Part shown: positions 40,085 through 48,957 of the stretch, piece by piece
Numbering within the stretch: the stretch's first letter is position 1
Layout of the letters: each line of letters starts with the position of its first letter
Source: Anaerolineaceae bacterium
GTDB lineage: Bacteria; Chloroflexota; Anaerolineae; Anaerolineales; Anaerolineaceae
Length of the DNA: 64,000 nucleotides
Direction of reading: 5' to 3'
Assembly: GCA_016841365.1 (NCBI GenBank)
Contig: JAENZI010000002.1
Location: 1 to 64,000 of the forward strand
Translations under genes and position numbers: made by a program
The notes under the pieces: generated by a model
The model's database searches: none
What the model was told of the DNA's origin: nothing
What the model saw: only the letters and a program-made list of their open reading frames with translations

Positions 40085-41497
40085 ATGACTGAGTTAATAA
40101 AGAAAAATAAACACTGGCTGATCTGGATCGTCCCTGTGATCATTCTGCTGGGTGCCGTTTTTTTGCGTTTTGGGTTGAAGCGGAATATTGCCATCGTTTT
40201 GGATGGCGATCCCTTAAAGGTTGAAACTTCTGCGCTGACCGTTTCCGGCGCACTCCGCTCTGCAGGCATCAAAGTTGATGAGCAGGATCGGGTCAGCCCT
40301 GAGGTGAATGACTGGCTCAAGGCTGATACTGTGATCAGTGTTGTGCAGGCGCAGGAAATTATCGTGGTTACCCCTGATGAAGAATCATCGATCGTCAGCG
40401 CTGAGCGCATTCCTGCCAATCTCTTGGGTGAGGCGGGAATAACGCTTTATCCGCATGATCAGGTTTGGCGGAATGGGGTTGCGATTGACCCCGATCAACC
40501 GCTTGAATATACTGGCTCTGTTTTGCTGCAATATGTGCCTGCAATCCCCATCACACTGCAAATTGGGGAGGAGGAACAGGTGATTTTCACGAGTGAGCCC
40601 ACTCTTGGTGCAGCTTTAGAAGTTGCTTCCATCCAGCTTGCACCGGAAGATTGGATCTCAGAGGACCTGATGACGCCTGTCACCGATTCGATGGAAGTCG
40701 TTATCCGCCGAGCCCAGCCTGTGACCGTCACCATTGGTGAATCATTGGTATCGGGATTGTCGGCTGCCAGCACGGTGGGTGAAGCCCTGCTCGATCTGAA
40801 CTTGCCTTTGCAAAACCTGGATTACAGCATCCCGGCGGAGGATGCCCCGCTGCCTGCAACACGGGAGATTGAAGTTGTTCGGGTGGATGAGGATGTTGTG
40901 CTGACAACGGATGAGGTAGCTTACGAGAACGAGTATGTCGAAGACCCGGACACATTGCTTGACACCACCTCCGTTATTGAGCCTGGACAATTGGGGATTT
41001 ATGCAACGCGGGAGCGTGTGCGCTATGCCAATGGGGAGGAAGTCTGGCGGGATGTGGATGAGCGCTGGCAAGCCAGTGAGCCGCGGGACGGCGTGCTGGG
41101 TTATGGCACCAAAGTCCAGGTGCGCACAGAGGTTGTCGATGGGCAGACGATTGAATACTGGCGCAAAATCAGCGTTTACGCGGTTTCTTATAAACCCTGT
41201 GACAGCCAGGGCGTATGCCATTATGGCACAGCGGGTGGGTTCCCGGTGCAGCAGGGGATCATCGCCGTCAGCCCTTACTGGTATTCGGTGCCAAATGGTT
41301 TGGCTATGGCAGATTTGAACGTGTATATTCCGGGTTATGGACGGGCGATTGTGGGTGATACTTGCGGTGGATGTTATGGGACGTATATGATCGACCTGGC
41401 TTATTCTGAAGAGAATTATGTGCCCTGGTCCACCTGGACGACCATGTATTTTCTGACCCCTGTTCCCAATTGGTATCCGGCGATCATCACACCATGA
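40085..41497 (+). CDS. YabE-like cell-wall protein (DUF348, G5 and 3D-like domains)
   Basis: A 470-residue protein with an N-terminal membrane anchor (about 11-28). Several DUF348-type ubiquitin-like repeats follow (ITLQIGEEEQ..., VTVTIGESLV... type starts near 35, 150 and 212), then a G5 domain (about 268-350), and a C-terminal 3D-type double-psi beta-barrel ending near 470. In the 3D domain, the Gly-rich VYIPGYGRAIVGDTCGG and MIDLAY segments keep two of the three eponymous aspartates, but the usual AVDP is AVSP (Ser396). Four Cys occur around it. Firmicute YabE and RpfB are peptidoglycan-acting relatives. Its TGA overlaps the ksgA ATG, matching the yabE-ksgA synteny of Bacillus without rnmV. 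Confidence 0.85.
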   Translation: MTELIKKNKHWLIWIVPVIILLGAVFLRFGLKRNIAIVLDGDPLKVETSALTVSGALRSAGIKVDEQDRVSPEVNDWLKADTVISVVQAQEIIVVTPDEESSIVSAERIPANLLGEAGITLYPHDQVWRNGVAIDPDQPLEYTGSVLLQYVPAIPITLQIGEEEQVIFTSEPTLGAALEVASIQLAPEDWISEDLMTPVTDSMEVVIRRAQPVTVTIGESLVSGLSAASTVGEALLDLNLPLQNLDYSIPAEDAPLPATREIEVVRVDEDVVLTTDEVAYENEYVEDPDTLLDTTSVIEPGQLGIYATRERVRYANGEEVWRDVDERWQASEPRDGVLGYGTKVQVRTEVVDGQTIEYWRKISVYAVSYKPCDSQGVCHYGTAGGFPVQQGIIAVSPYWYSVPNGLAMADLNVYIPGYGRAIVGDTCGGCYGTYMIDLAYSEENYVPWSTWTTMYFLTPVPNWYPAIITP

Positions 41498-42330
41498 ACC
41501 TTGAACCTCTGCACGTTTCCGATATTTTACGCAGATATGGGCTTCAGCCGCAAAAATCGCTGGGACAAAACTTCCTTGTTGATCATAACGCCCTGCTGAA
41601 GATTGTGCGTGATGCCGCGCTCGACCCGGAAGACCGGGTGCTTGAAATTGGTGCAGGGTTGGGTAGTCTGACCCGTGTCTTAGCGGTCAATTCAGGTGCG
41701 GTGGTTGCTATCGAAATTGACGAAGAAATGTTCCCTGCACTGGAGGCTGTCACCCGCCCATTTGAGAATGTGCAATTGATCCATGGGGATATCCTGAACA
41801 TTCAGCCGGAAACGCTTTTTGCTGAGAGCGGGTATAAAGTGGTGGCAAATATCCCCTACTACATTACCTCAGCCGTGATCCGCCACCTTCTGGAGGCAGC
41901 GATCAAACCTGACCGGATTGTGCTGACGATGCAGCGCGAGGTGGCAGAACGAATTTTAAGCCGGGATGAAAAGATGAGCCTGCTCTCGTTATCCGTCCAG
42001 GTTTATGGTGAAGCGCACATCGCCAGCCATATCCCGGCCGCGTGCTTTTATCCACAGCCTAAGGTGGATTCGAGCGTTTTGATCATTGATGTCTACGCAG
42101 AACCCAAATTGACTGAAGACAATCTGCGTCTTTTATTCCGCCTGGCACACGCCGCCTTCAATCAGAAGCGAAAAATGTTGCGCAGTTCACTGCGGCCGAT
42201 GTTGGGTGAAAGTTTGGAGACGGTGTCATCAGTGCTGGAGGGCGCGGGAATTGATCCGCGCTGGCGCCCAGAAGATCTTTCGCTTGAGGATTGGCTCAGG
42301 CTGACGGAAAATGTCAGCAGAAAAATTTGA
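41494..42330 (+). CDS. ksgA: 16S rRNA (adenine-N6,N6)-dimethyltransferase
   Basis: Dimethylates two adjacent adenines in 16S helix 45 during 30S maturation. The ATG at 41494 overlaps the stop of the YabE-like gene (ATGA); 278 residues, as expected. Motif QNFLVD near 27-32, SAM motif I VLEIGAGLGSLT near 50-61, and the catalytic NIPYYI near 120 are all present. KsgA is conserved and the coupling with a cell-wall gene is an old neighbourhood rather than functional evidence. It is followed by the convergent glycosyltransferase. Confidence 0.97.
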   Translation: MNLEPLHVSDILRRYGLQPQKSLGQNFLVDHNALLKIVRDAALDPEDRVLEIGAGLGSLTRVLAVNSGAVVAIEIDEEMFPALEAVTRPFENVQLIHGDILNIQPETLFAESGYKVVANIPYYITSAVIRHLLEAAIKPDRIVLTMQREVAERILSRDEKMSLLSLSVQVYGEAHIASHIPAACFYPQPKVDSSVLIIDVYAEPKLTEDNLRLLFRLAHAAFNQKRKMLRSSLRPMLGESLETVSSVLEGAGIDPRWRPEDLSLEDWLRLTENVSRKI

Positions 42331-42397
42331 TCTGCAAGAAAAATCGCTTTGATATTCCCCCACAATAAAAAGTTAAAAAATTAAAACGAGTGACAAA

Positions 42398-43147
42398 TCA
42401 ATCCGCGTTTTTGTTTGAAGGGTTTGAGATCGTGCTGTGTTTATAAAGCCGTCTGAGTTGCCAGACGCGGGTGGCTGCTTCGATTTGGATGCGCAGCGAC
42501 ATTTTTGAAACGCCCTGGGTTCGTTCCGCAAAGTAAATCGGCACTTCTGCAAAGGTCAGGCCGGCCAGGCTGGCCATATACGCCAATTCGACGATGAACA
42601 CATAACCGTTGGAGCGTGACTCCTCAAAGGGGATAGTCTCAAGCGCGGACCGCCGCCATAAGCGGTAACCGCCTGTGGCATCCCTGATGGGCAAGTTGAG
42701 GATCACACGCGCATAGGTGTTCCCAAACCAGGAGAGACCTTTCCGCCAAACAGGCCAGTCCTTATCCACACTGCCACCCGGGGCATAACGAGAACCAATA
42801 GCAACATCCGCTTTTTCAAGCGCCGCAAATAAGGCAGGCAGTTTATCTGGGGGATGGCTTAAGTCTGCATCCATCATCCCGATCACGTCTGCACCCTGAT
42901 CGAGTGCATGGCGAAAGCCCTGGATGTATGCCTTACCCAGGCCGGCTTTTTCTTTGCGGTGCAGCACAGAAATTTTCCCTGGATATTCAAGTGCCAGCGC
43001 GTCTGCTACGTCTCCCGTGCCGTCCGGACTGTTATCATCCACGATCAACAAGTTGAGGTTGTGGAGGTCTAGAGCAAGCAGTGCTGCCGCCAAAACTGGG
43101 AGGTTCTGTGCTTCATTATAGGTTGGGATGACCTGGATGATTTTCAT
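42398..43147 (-). CDS. GT2 glycosyltransferase, polyprenol-phosphate mannose synthase type
   Basis: A 249-residue soluble GT-A glycosyltransferase of the DPM1 (dolichyl/polyprenyl-phosphate-mannose synthase) group. VIPTYNEAQNL at 6-16 and DDNSPDGTGDVADAL near 37-51 bind the nucleotide sugar; the metal-binding DADLSHPPDKLP is near 92-103. The DRDATGGYRLW-type segment (LPIRDATGGYRLWRR) is typical of the catalytic domain. No membrane helix occurs, unlike the C-terminal anchored versions. It would charge a lipid carrier with a sugar for wall or glycoprotein assembly; its acceptor transferase is not next door. Confidence 0.88.
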   Translation of the reverse strand: MKIIQVIPTYNEAQNLPVLAAALLALDLHNLNLLIVDDNSPDGTGDVADALALEYPGKISVLHRKEKAGLGKAYIQGFRHALDQGADVIGMMDADLSHPPDKLPALFAALEKADVAIGSRYAPGGSVDKDWPVWRKGLSWFGNTYARVILNLPIRDATGGYRLWRRSALETIPFEESRSNGYVFIVELAYMASLAGLTFAEVPIYFAERTQGVSKMSLRIQIEAATRVWQLRRLYKHSTISNPSNKNAD

Positions 43148-43352
43148 TTCTTGTAGATACTTTCGCTAAAATTAAGCCGTTTAAACGCCTTTTCAGTTTT
43201 AACATAGCAAAGGTTGAGTGTCAAGCAAGGCCGACACATAAAATTATCTGTTAATGAACATTAAAAAACAAAGGCTATTTACAGAGGGGTGAATAATTTT
43301 GTATAATTATTAGAAGGTCTTATCGAAGAAACATTTTAGAAGAGGGGTTCCT

Positions 43353-43802
43353 ATGTCGAGTGTACGTTTAACCTTCATTGTCATCAGTTTGTTTTTGCTG
43401 TTTACCGGGGTGTTATATTTTTTTCCTGTGTTAGAGTCATTTCACTTTGTGATTTATATTTTGGCGGTTTTTTCCGGTGTGATGATCATTTTTGATACAC
43501 CAAAGGTTTCAAATTTTGTGGGGTGGGTGCTGGCGGCGATTTTTCTGTTATTCACCGGCTTGAGAGGGCTTATCGACATTGATTTCACTGAAATGCGGAT
43601 GATTATGGCAACTTTGTCCCTTGGGGCGGGGTTGGCTTTGTTGATCACCTGGCCTGGATTTCATAAGCGGATTGGCTTTATCCTGTTTTGTCTATGGCTG
43701 ATCCTGACTGGGTTGACCGGCTTTATCAGCATGGAGGATTACAGTATTGCTATCCCGATTATCGGGATCCTCTCAGGATTATTGATGATCATACATGTTT
43801 AG
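43353..43802 (+). CDS. Small membrane protein, five predicted helices
   Basis: A 149-residue very hydrophobic protein with about five to six closely packed transmembrane helices (4-26, 30-50, 54-72, 77-97, 105-125, 130-147) in an LFTG-repeat pattern (FLLFTGVLY, FLLFTGLRG, LWLILTGLTG). It resembles DUF308/HdeD-like small membrane proteins in style, but I cannot assign it firmly. It is monocistronic, with about 250 bases before the next gene. Confidence 0.65.
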   Translation: MSSVRLTFIVISLFLLFTGVLYFFPVLESFHFVIYILAVFSGVMIIFDTPKVSNFVGWVLAAIFLLFTGLRGLIDIDFTEMRMIMATLSLGAGLALLITWPGFHKRIGFILFCLWLILTGLTGFISMEDYSIAIPIIGILSGLLMIIHV

Positions 43803-44059
43803 AAGCGAGCGCGACAAAATATTATGACGTAATTATTCGTTATTAGTTATTAGGGTTGTTGCGAATCCCCAAAATTGAATGGGTGTGAAGAAAATAGGGC
43901 TGACATTTCGTCTGCACCTGTTTTTTTATTGAAGGTATACTACTGAACTTGATATGTTGATTTCGGTAGATTGATCCGCCTTTCAATTTTATAAAATTGA
44001 GATAAGATTGATGCGTTGACTTTTAATAAATACTTGTTGCAATACTGGAGTAAGGCATT

Positions 44060-44971
44060 ATGGCTGAATCAGCAATTTGGTTTAAAGATGTTCATAAGTA
44101 TTATGGAAAGGTGCATGCACTGCGCGGCCTCAACCTTGATGTTAAACAGGGTGAGGTGTTTGGTTTTTTGGGGCCGAACGGCGCCGGAAAGACAACCAGC
44201 ATCCGCTGCATGCTCGACCTGATCAGACCCAACCAGGGTGAGATCAGAGTGATGGGTTTTGACCCACAGGCAAACCCGCAGCGTGTCAAGGCGCTGGTGG
44301 GCTACCTGCCTGGTGACCTGACCCTCGAAGGGGATTTCACCCCCCGCCGGTTTTTTCAGTATGTCCGACGCTTGCGGGAAAATAAGCGGCCCTGGAAGGA
44401 CTTACTTCAGATGGCGGATCGGCTTGGTCTATCTATGGATCAGAAGATCAAGACACTTTCTCAAGGGAACAAACAAAAAGTAGGGCTGATCCAGTGTTTC
44501 ACCAGCAATATTCCGCTCTTGCTGTTGGATGAGCCGACCCTCGGGCTCGATCCGCTGATGAAGCAGGAAGTGCTTAACATCATCAAAGAAGAAAGTCAGC
44601 GCGGCACAACGGTTTTCTTTTCGTCGCACATCCTTTCCGAGGTGCAGAAGATTGCTGACCGGGTGGGGATTATCCGCAAGGGGCACCTGGTTGAGATAGC
44701 GGAGACGGACGATTTGATCACACGCTCCATTACACGTGCGACTGTGTTGTTTGCGGATCGAGTTGAAAAGTCCAGTTTTGGCAGTCTGGAAAACGTGAAA
44801 TTTTTACGGGTCAATGACGACCGGCTTTCTTACACCCTGGAGGTAACCGGTGAGATGGATGCACTGATCAAAACTCTGGCGAAATTCCCGGTGATTGATC
44901 TGGAAATCAACCATCCCTCATTAGAAGAGATCTTCCTGAATTATTACAAAGATGACGAAAGCGAGGTTTAG
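44060..44971 (+). CDS. ABC transporter ATP-binding protein (CcmA/NatA type)
   Basis: A 303-residue ATPase subunit. Walker A GPNGAGKT at 38-45, signature LSQGNKQK at 133-140, Walker B LLLLDEPT at 153-160, and the H-loop SSHILSE near 189-195 are intact. The C-terminal 80 residues match the extension of multidrug/Nat-type ABC-2 ATPases (DUF4162-like). The permease gene starts two bases after its stop, so together they form a minimal ABC-2 exporter: two ATPase and two permease copies per complex. Substrate unknown; drug, lipid or peptide export are possible. Confidence 0.92.
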   Translation: MAESAIWFKDVHKYYGKVHALRGLNLDVKQGEVFGFLGPNGAGKTTSIRCMLDLIRPNQGEIRVMGFDPQANPQRVKALVGYLPGDLTLEGDFTPRRFFQYVRRLRENKRPWKDLLQMADRLGLSMDQKIKTLSQGNKQKVGLIQCFTSNIPLLLLDEPTLGLDPLMKQEVLNIIKEESQRGTTVFFSSHILSEVQKIADRVGIIRKGHLVEIAETDDLITRSITRATVLFADRVEKSSFGSLENVKFLRVNDDRLSYTLEVTGEMDALIKTLAKFPVIDLEINHPSLEEIFLNYYKDDESEV

Positions 44972-44973
44972 CA

Positions 44974-45822
44974 ATGTTCGCTATGTTTCAACGTAAGTTG
45001 CTGAAAAATTGGCTGATGATCCTGAGTTGGGGGTTGGGGCTTGGGCTTTTAGGCTACTATTTGTTTGATATTTACGACACCTTCTTCAAACGGGATGTTG
45101 ACCTGATGTCGCTGTTCTCCGCGTTTCCCGACGATATCATGGCGTTTTTCGGCGGAGATGTGGATTTGTTCTCACCTGCCGGATTTTTGCATTTAGAATT
45201 TTTCTCTTACATGCCGATCGTCCTCGGGATTGTGGTTGTGTCAGCCGCGACGAGCCTGATCACCAAGCCGGAAGAGGAAGGCACCTTAGAGCTGACCCTC
45301 GCTCAACCGATCAGCCGTACGGCTCTGTTTTGGGGCAGGCTGCTGGCATTGATCGTCACGATCCTTCTGATCCTTGTGATTACTTTTGGCGGGTTCGGGC
45401 TGGGGCTGTCTTTGAATGATTTTGACCTGGAATTGGCTGAATTGGTGCTGCCCTTTGTTTCATTGTTCTCTGTTTTGATGATTTTTCTCAGCATAGCATT
45501 GTTACTCAGTATGATCCTGCCGACCAGCGGTTCAGCAGGTTTGGCTGCCGGGTTTTTGCTGATCGCCAGTTTCTTTATCTCCTCACTGGCGCGCATCGAT
45601 GACAAGCTGGAAGGGATCAACCGCTTTTCACCATTGAATTATTATCAGGGCGGAGAAGCCGTCAACGGTTTAAACACTGAATACCTGCTGTTGATGTTTG
45701 GGCTTTCTGTTGGGTTTATACTACTGGCCTGGCTTTTGTTTGAAAAGCGTGATCTGCGCTTTGGCGGTTCGGGCGGGTTGAGATTTGCATTTAAGCGCAA
45801 AGCATCAATCACAAAGAAATAA
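44974..45822 (+). CDS. ABC-2 type permease
   Basis: A 282-residue membrane subunit partner of the preceding ATPase. Six transmembrane helices are visible (about 12-30, 82-102, 112-140, 150-178, 184-203, 228-252), and the conserved EEGTLELTLAQPISR segment between helices 2 and 3 is the ATPase contact typical of ABC-2 permeases. The DDKLEGINRFSPLNYYQGGEAV loop is a feature of the BcrB/NatB-like family. It ends with a basic tail. The ATPase and permease are two bases apart, and a terminator-like hairpin follows. Confidence 0.86.
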   Translation: MFAMFQRKLLKNWLMILSWGLGLGLLGYYLFDIYDTFFKRDVDLMSLFSAFPDDIMAFFGGDVDLFSPAGFLHLEFFSYMPIVLGIVVVSAATSLITKPEEEGTLELTLAQPISRTALFWGRLLALIVTILLILVITFGGFGLGLSLNDFDLELAELVLPFVSLFSVLMIFLSIALLLSMILPTSGSAGLAAGFLLIASFFISSLARIDDKLEGINRFSPLNYYQGGEAVNGLNTEYLLLMFGLSVGFILLAWLLFEKRDLRFGGSGGLRFAFKRKASITKK

Positions 45823-45868
45823 ATTACATCTGAGTTATCAACATTTGGTTCGCTGACCAATAAATCTA

Positions 45869-45902
45869 AAAATGGCGTTCTGTGCAAAGAACGTCATTTT
45901 TT
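45869..45902 (+). terminator. Rho-independent terminator of the ABC exporter
   Basis: AAAATGGCGTTC and GAACGTCATTTT form a 12-bp stem with one G-U pair, followed by a T-rich tail. Confidence 0.82.
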
Positions 45903-45957
45903 ATATATAATAGAACCATTATTTAATGTCATTCTATACAAGCTGAAGGGAGAATTG

Positions 45958-46857
45958 ATGCAGCCTAATCCAGTGCTCAAGAAACTTGGTTTTTCAGATG
46001 ATGATCGTGTGGTCATCATCCACACCGATGACATCGGCATGTGCCAGGCATCGGTAGCGGCGTTTGCCGAGATGGTCGATTTTGGTTTGATTTCAAGCGG
46101 CGCAGTGATGGTACCCTGCCCGTGGTTCCTGGCCGCTGCGGCGTATTCTGTGGCGCATCCAGATGCGGACTTGGGCGTTCACCTGACATTGACCAGCGAG
46201 TGGAACACTTACCGCTGGGGACCGGTCAGCACCCGTAAACCTGAAACCGGCTTGATGGATGATCAGGGTTTTTTCCACAAGACATCCCAGGCGGTATGGC
46301 AAAGTGCTGACCCCGACGCGGTTATGGCAGAGCTGGATGCGCAGATCAGTAAAGCCCTCGCTGCCCGGATGACCTTGACCCATATTGATACCCATATGGG
46401 TTCTGTGGCACACCCCAATTTCATCCCGGGTTATGTGCAATTGGCAACGAAATACGGGCTACCCCCGATGATACCGCGCATGTCGGCGGAGGAGTTGATG
46501 GCTACACAAGGTGTGGACGAAGGTACTGCCCACATGATTACCGGGATGATCAACACATTGGAGGAAATGGGAATCCCACTGCTGGATCGTCTGAGCAGGC
46601 TTGAATTGGTGGATGCCACTGATCGTATGGGACAGGCGAAGCAGGCGCTGGGTGCGCTAAAACCCGGGATCACCCATTTTATCATTCACCCCTCGACCGA
46701 TACCCCCGAATTACGCCAAATTACCGACTCATGGGCATGCCGTGTTGCGGACTATCAGACCTTCATGAGCGAAGAGACCCGGGCGTTTATCAAGAACGAG
46801 GGAATCCAGATCATTGGCTACCAGGCGCTGAAAGACCTGATGCCGGCAGCCGAATAA
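45958..46857 (+). CDS. ChbG/YdjC-family deacetylase
   Basis: A 299-residue enzyme of the ChbG/HpnK fold that removes N-acetyl groups from chito-oligosaccharides or related sugars. The metal-binding Asp24-Asp25 lie in IIHTDDIGMC, and HIDTHMG near 139-145 supplies the His ligands. The ATG at 45958 (GGGAG five bases upstream) is preferred over the in-frame TTG at 45955. It is cotranscribed with the downstream GPH transporter (34-base gap, AAAGGAG for the next gene), so the pair may import and trim an amino-sugar or other oligosaccharide. Confidence 0.87.
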   Translation: MQPNPVLKKLGFSDDDRVVIIHTDDIGMCQASVAAFAEMVDFGLISSGAVMVPCPWFLAAAAYSVAHPDADLGVHLTLTSEWNTYRWGPVSTRKPETGLMDDQGFFHKTSQAVWQSADPDAVMAELDAQISKALAARMTLTHIDTHMGSVAHPNFIPGYVQLATKYGLPPMIPRMSAEELMATQGVDEGTAHMITGMINTLEEMGIPLLDRLSRLELVDATDRMGQAKQALGALKPGITHFIIHPSTDTPELRQITDSWACRVADYQTFMSEETRAFIKNEGIQIIGYQALKDLMPAAE

Positions 46858-46891
46858 CCTTGCATAAGATCACCCAAAGGAGCAAAGAGAG

Positions 46892-48301
46892 ATGACTGAA
46901 CAAACTTATCCTGAATCAACACGACTTAGCTTTAGTTATAAGTTCTATTGGGGTGTCGCTGCCCTGGGGACATCATTGATATCCGGAATTTACGGCGGCT
47001 TATTGACGATCTTCTACCAGGATTACCTGGGCTTAAGTGCACGGTGGATTGGCATTGCAGCCACGATTTATGCCATCTGGAATGCAGTCAATGACCCGCT
47101 ATTTGGCTACATTACCGATAACACCCGCAGCAAACGCGGGCGCCGTATCCCTTACATGCGTTTTACAGCCCCCTTCCTTGCATTGACCTTTGTGCTGGTG
47201 TGGTTTGCCCCGCCTCAGGCAGGGCAGCAAACCCTGTTCTGGTGGATGCTCGTGACGATGCTGCTGTATGACACCTGCTATACCATCATTGGGTTGGTGT
47301 ATTCCTCGCTCCTGCCTGAGGTGACGGAGTCGGATGCGCAACGCAATGGACTGCAGATTTCAAGTTCGCTGTTTGGGATGCTGGGTACCTTGTTGGGTTT
47401 CTTGATCCCCGACCTCGTCCGCCCGAAATCTGGCGAGTCCTCATTAGTCCCGCTATATGTTGCGATGGTGATTGTGGCGTTGGTCAGTATGGTGTTGATT
47501 TTGATCACCACCTTCAAGGTGAAGGAGCGCCGTGAATTTGCTATTGTTGATCAACCCGTGCCGTTGCTCAAGGCAATTAAATTTACTTTTACCAGCAAAG
47601 CGTTCCTGATTTTGGTGGCAGAGAACTTTATGTCGATCCTGATGAGTTCGCTCATTTTGGGGTCGATATTTTATCTGGCGGATTATGTTTTGCAGTGGCC
47701 TGCCATGCAGCTTTTAGCTTTTCTGTTTATCCCACTTATTGCTGGCATCCCGATTACCTCGCTGGTCCGGAAGCGGTTTGGGGTTGTCGGAGCGCAGCAG
47801 TTTTTGCTGGTGCTGGCTGGCGTGGGTTTGATGGCGATTGCATTAGTGCCGCCGTTCTTGATCCCTGCGTGCATTGTGCTGGCAGGGTTCGGGCTTTCAG
47901 GACCTCAAACGCTGACCAATATTCTCTTTGCCCAGGTGGCAGATGAGGACGAATTGCGTTCAGGTCAGCGGCGGGAGGGAGCCTTCTTCGGTGTGAACGC
48001 ACTGATCACCAAACCTGCCCAATCCATCGCCTTGTGGATCACGCCATTTATTTTAGAGCGAACGAATTTTGTCACCCGTGCATCCAACCTGGGGGAGATA
48101 TTCCTAGATCAACCTGATCAGGCTATCATGGGTATCAAAATTTTCAGCGGCGTTATCCCGGGTGTGGCTTGTCTGCTCGGTGCATTGATTTTGGTGTGGT
48201 ACCCGCTGCGCGGTGAGCGTTTGAAAGCGATCCAGGAAAAGGTGCTGGCGCTGCATCACGAAAAGAAACAAAAATTAGATGAAAAACTGGCTGAAATTTG
48301 A
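46892..48301 (+). CDS. GPH-family sugar:cation symporter (MelB-like)
   Basis: A 469-residue 12-helix transporter of the glycoside-pentoside-hexuronide family (MFS superfamily). Hallmarks: NAVNDPLFGYITDNTRSKRGRRIPYMRF in helices 2-3 (the cation-site Asp and GRR-PY loop), and a C-terminal cytoplasmic helix tail. Such proteins use Na+, H+ or Li+ to import galactosides, pentosides or glucuronides. The preceding ChbG-like deacetylase suggests an N-acetylated or decorated oligosaccharide; the alpha-galactosidase 20 kb away is another possible partner. Exact substrate not predictable. Confidence 0.88.
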   Translation: MTEQTYPESTRLSFSYKFYWGVAALGTSLISGIYGGLLTIFYQDYLGLSARWIGIAATIYAIWNAVNDPLFGYITDNTRSKRGRRIPYMRFTAPFLALTFVLVWFAPPQAGQQTLFWWMLVTMLLYDTCYTIIGLVYSSLLPEVTESDAQRNGLQISSSLFGMLGTLLGFLIPDLVRPKSGESSLVPLYVAMVIVALVSMVLILITTFKVKERREFAIVDQPVPLLKAIKFTFTSKAFLILVAENFMSILMSSLILGSIFYLADYVLQWPAMQLLAFLFIPLIAGIPITSLVRKRFGVVGAQQFLLVLAGVGLMAIALVPPFLIPACIVLAGFGLSGPQTLTNILFAQVADEDELRSGQRREGAFFGVNALITKPAQSIALWITPFILERTNFVTRASNLGEIFLDQPDQAIMGIKIFSGVIPGVACLLGALILVWYPLRGERLKAIQEKVLALHHEKKQKLDEKLAEI

Positions 48302-48384
48302 GAAGGAAATCTTGATAGTAATGTGTTGTTTAGCAGGAATTCTTTTTTGGAATCGATTCGTTACCAATCATCCAAATTAAAACA

Positions 48385-48409
48385 AAAGGGCGACGGAATG
48401 TCGCCCTTT
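48385..48409 (+). terminator. Terminator between convergent genes
   Basis: AAAGGGCGAC and GTCGCCCTTT form a ten-base-pair stem; T-rich tails occur on both strands. Confidence 0.82.
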
Positions 48410-48454
48410 AGCCTTAAATTTGTTGTGATAAATCTTCAATTCACTTAATTGTTC

Positions 48455-48775
48455 TTAGTCCTCTTCGTTGATGTCTTCAAATTCCTCAATGACTTCAACT
48501 TCTTCTACGAAGATGTCTTCTTTTTCAGGGGTTAATGCCAGCAAGAGCCACCCCATTCCAAAGAGCAGCAAGGTGTAGACGATATATTGCCCAAAATTAG
48601 ACATGTGGAAACCGATAATCTCAAATTCGTTGCCTGCTGTCATCAATTGGCCCATTGCAACCATTTCCGAAATGTATTGGAATGAGTTGATCGCTGCCCA
48701 TACTGAGAAGATAAGAAGAATACCTGCAAACACGAACAAAATAATGCTGACGACTGGAACCTGCTTTTTATTCAT
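48455..48775 (-). CDS. Small two-helix membrane protein, acidic tail
   Basis: A 106-residue protein with transmembrane helices at about 9-30 and 62-80 and an unusually acidic tail (repeated EE with VEE/IEE: VEEVEVIEEFEDINEED). The segment between the helices (FQYISEMVAMGQLMTAGNEFEIIGFHMSN) would lie outside. It is not a family I recognise. A similar acidic-tail theme recurs in the 34244 and 24225 proteins, but no relation can be claimed. Confidence 0.6.
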   Translation of the reverse strand: MNKKQVPVVSIILFVFAGILLIFSVWAAINSFQYISEMVAMGQLMTAGNEFEIIGFHMSNFGQYIVYTLLLFGMGWLLLALTPEKEDIFVEEVEVIEEFEDINEED

Positions 48776-48957
48776 CGAAACTCATCTTTCTGTGACTATT
48801 GAATTTATTAATCGCGCAATCTGATGCGCTTTACTATTGGGTTATTATACTCTCAAATAAATTTAACAAAGTCTTGCCAGGGTTATTACAGCATTTTCGT
48901 AGAGATCTGTTACTGTTGTCTGTTATCAGGTTCTGACACAAGCCGAATTCTATTTGA

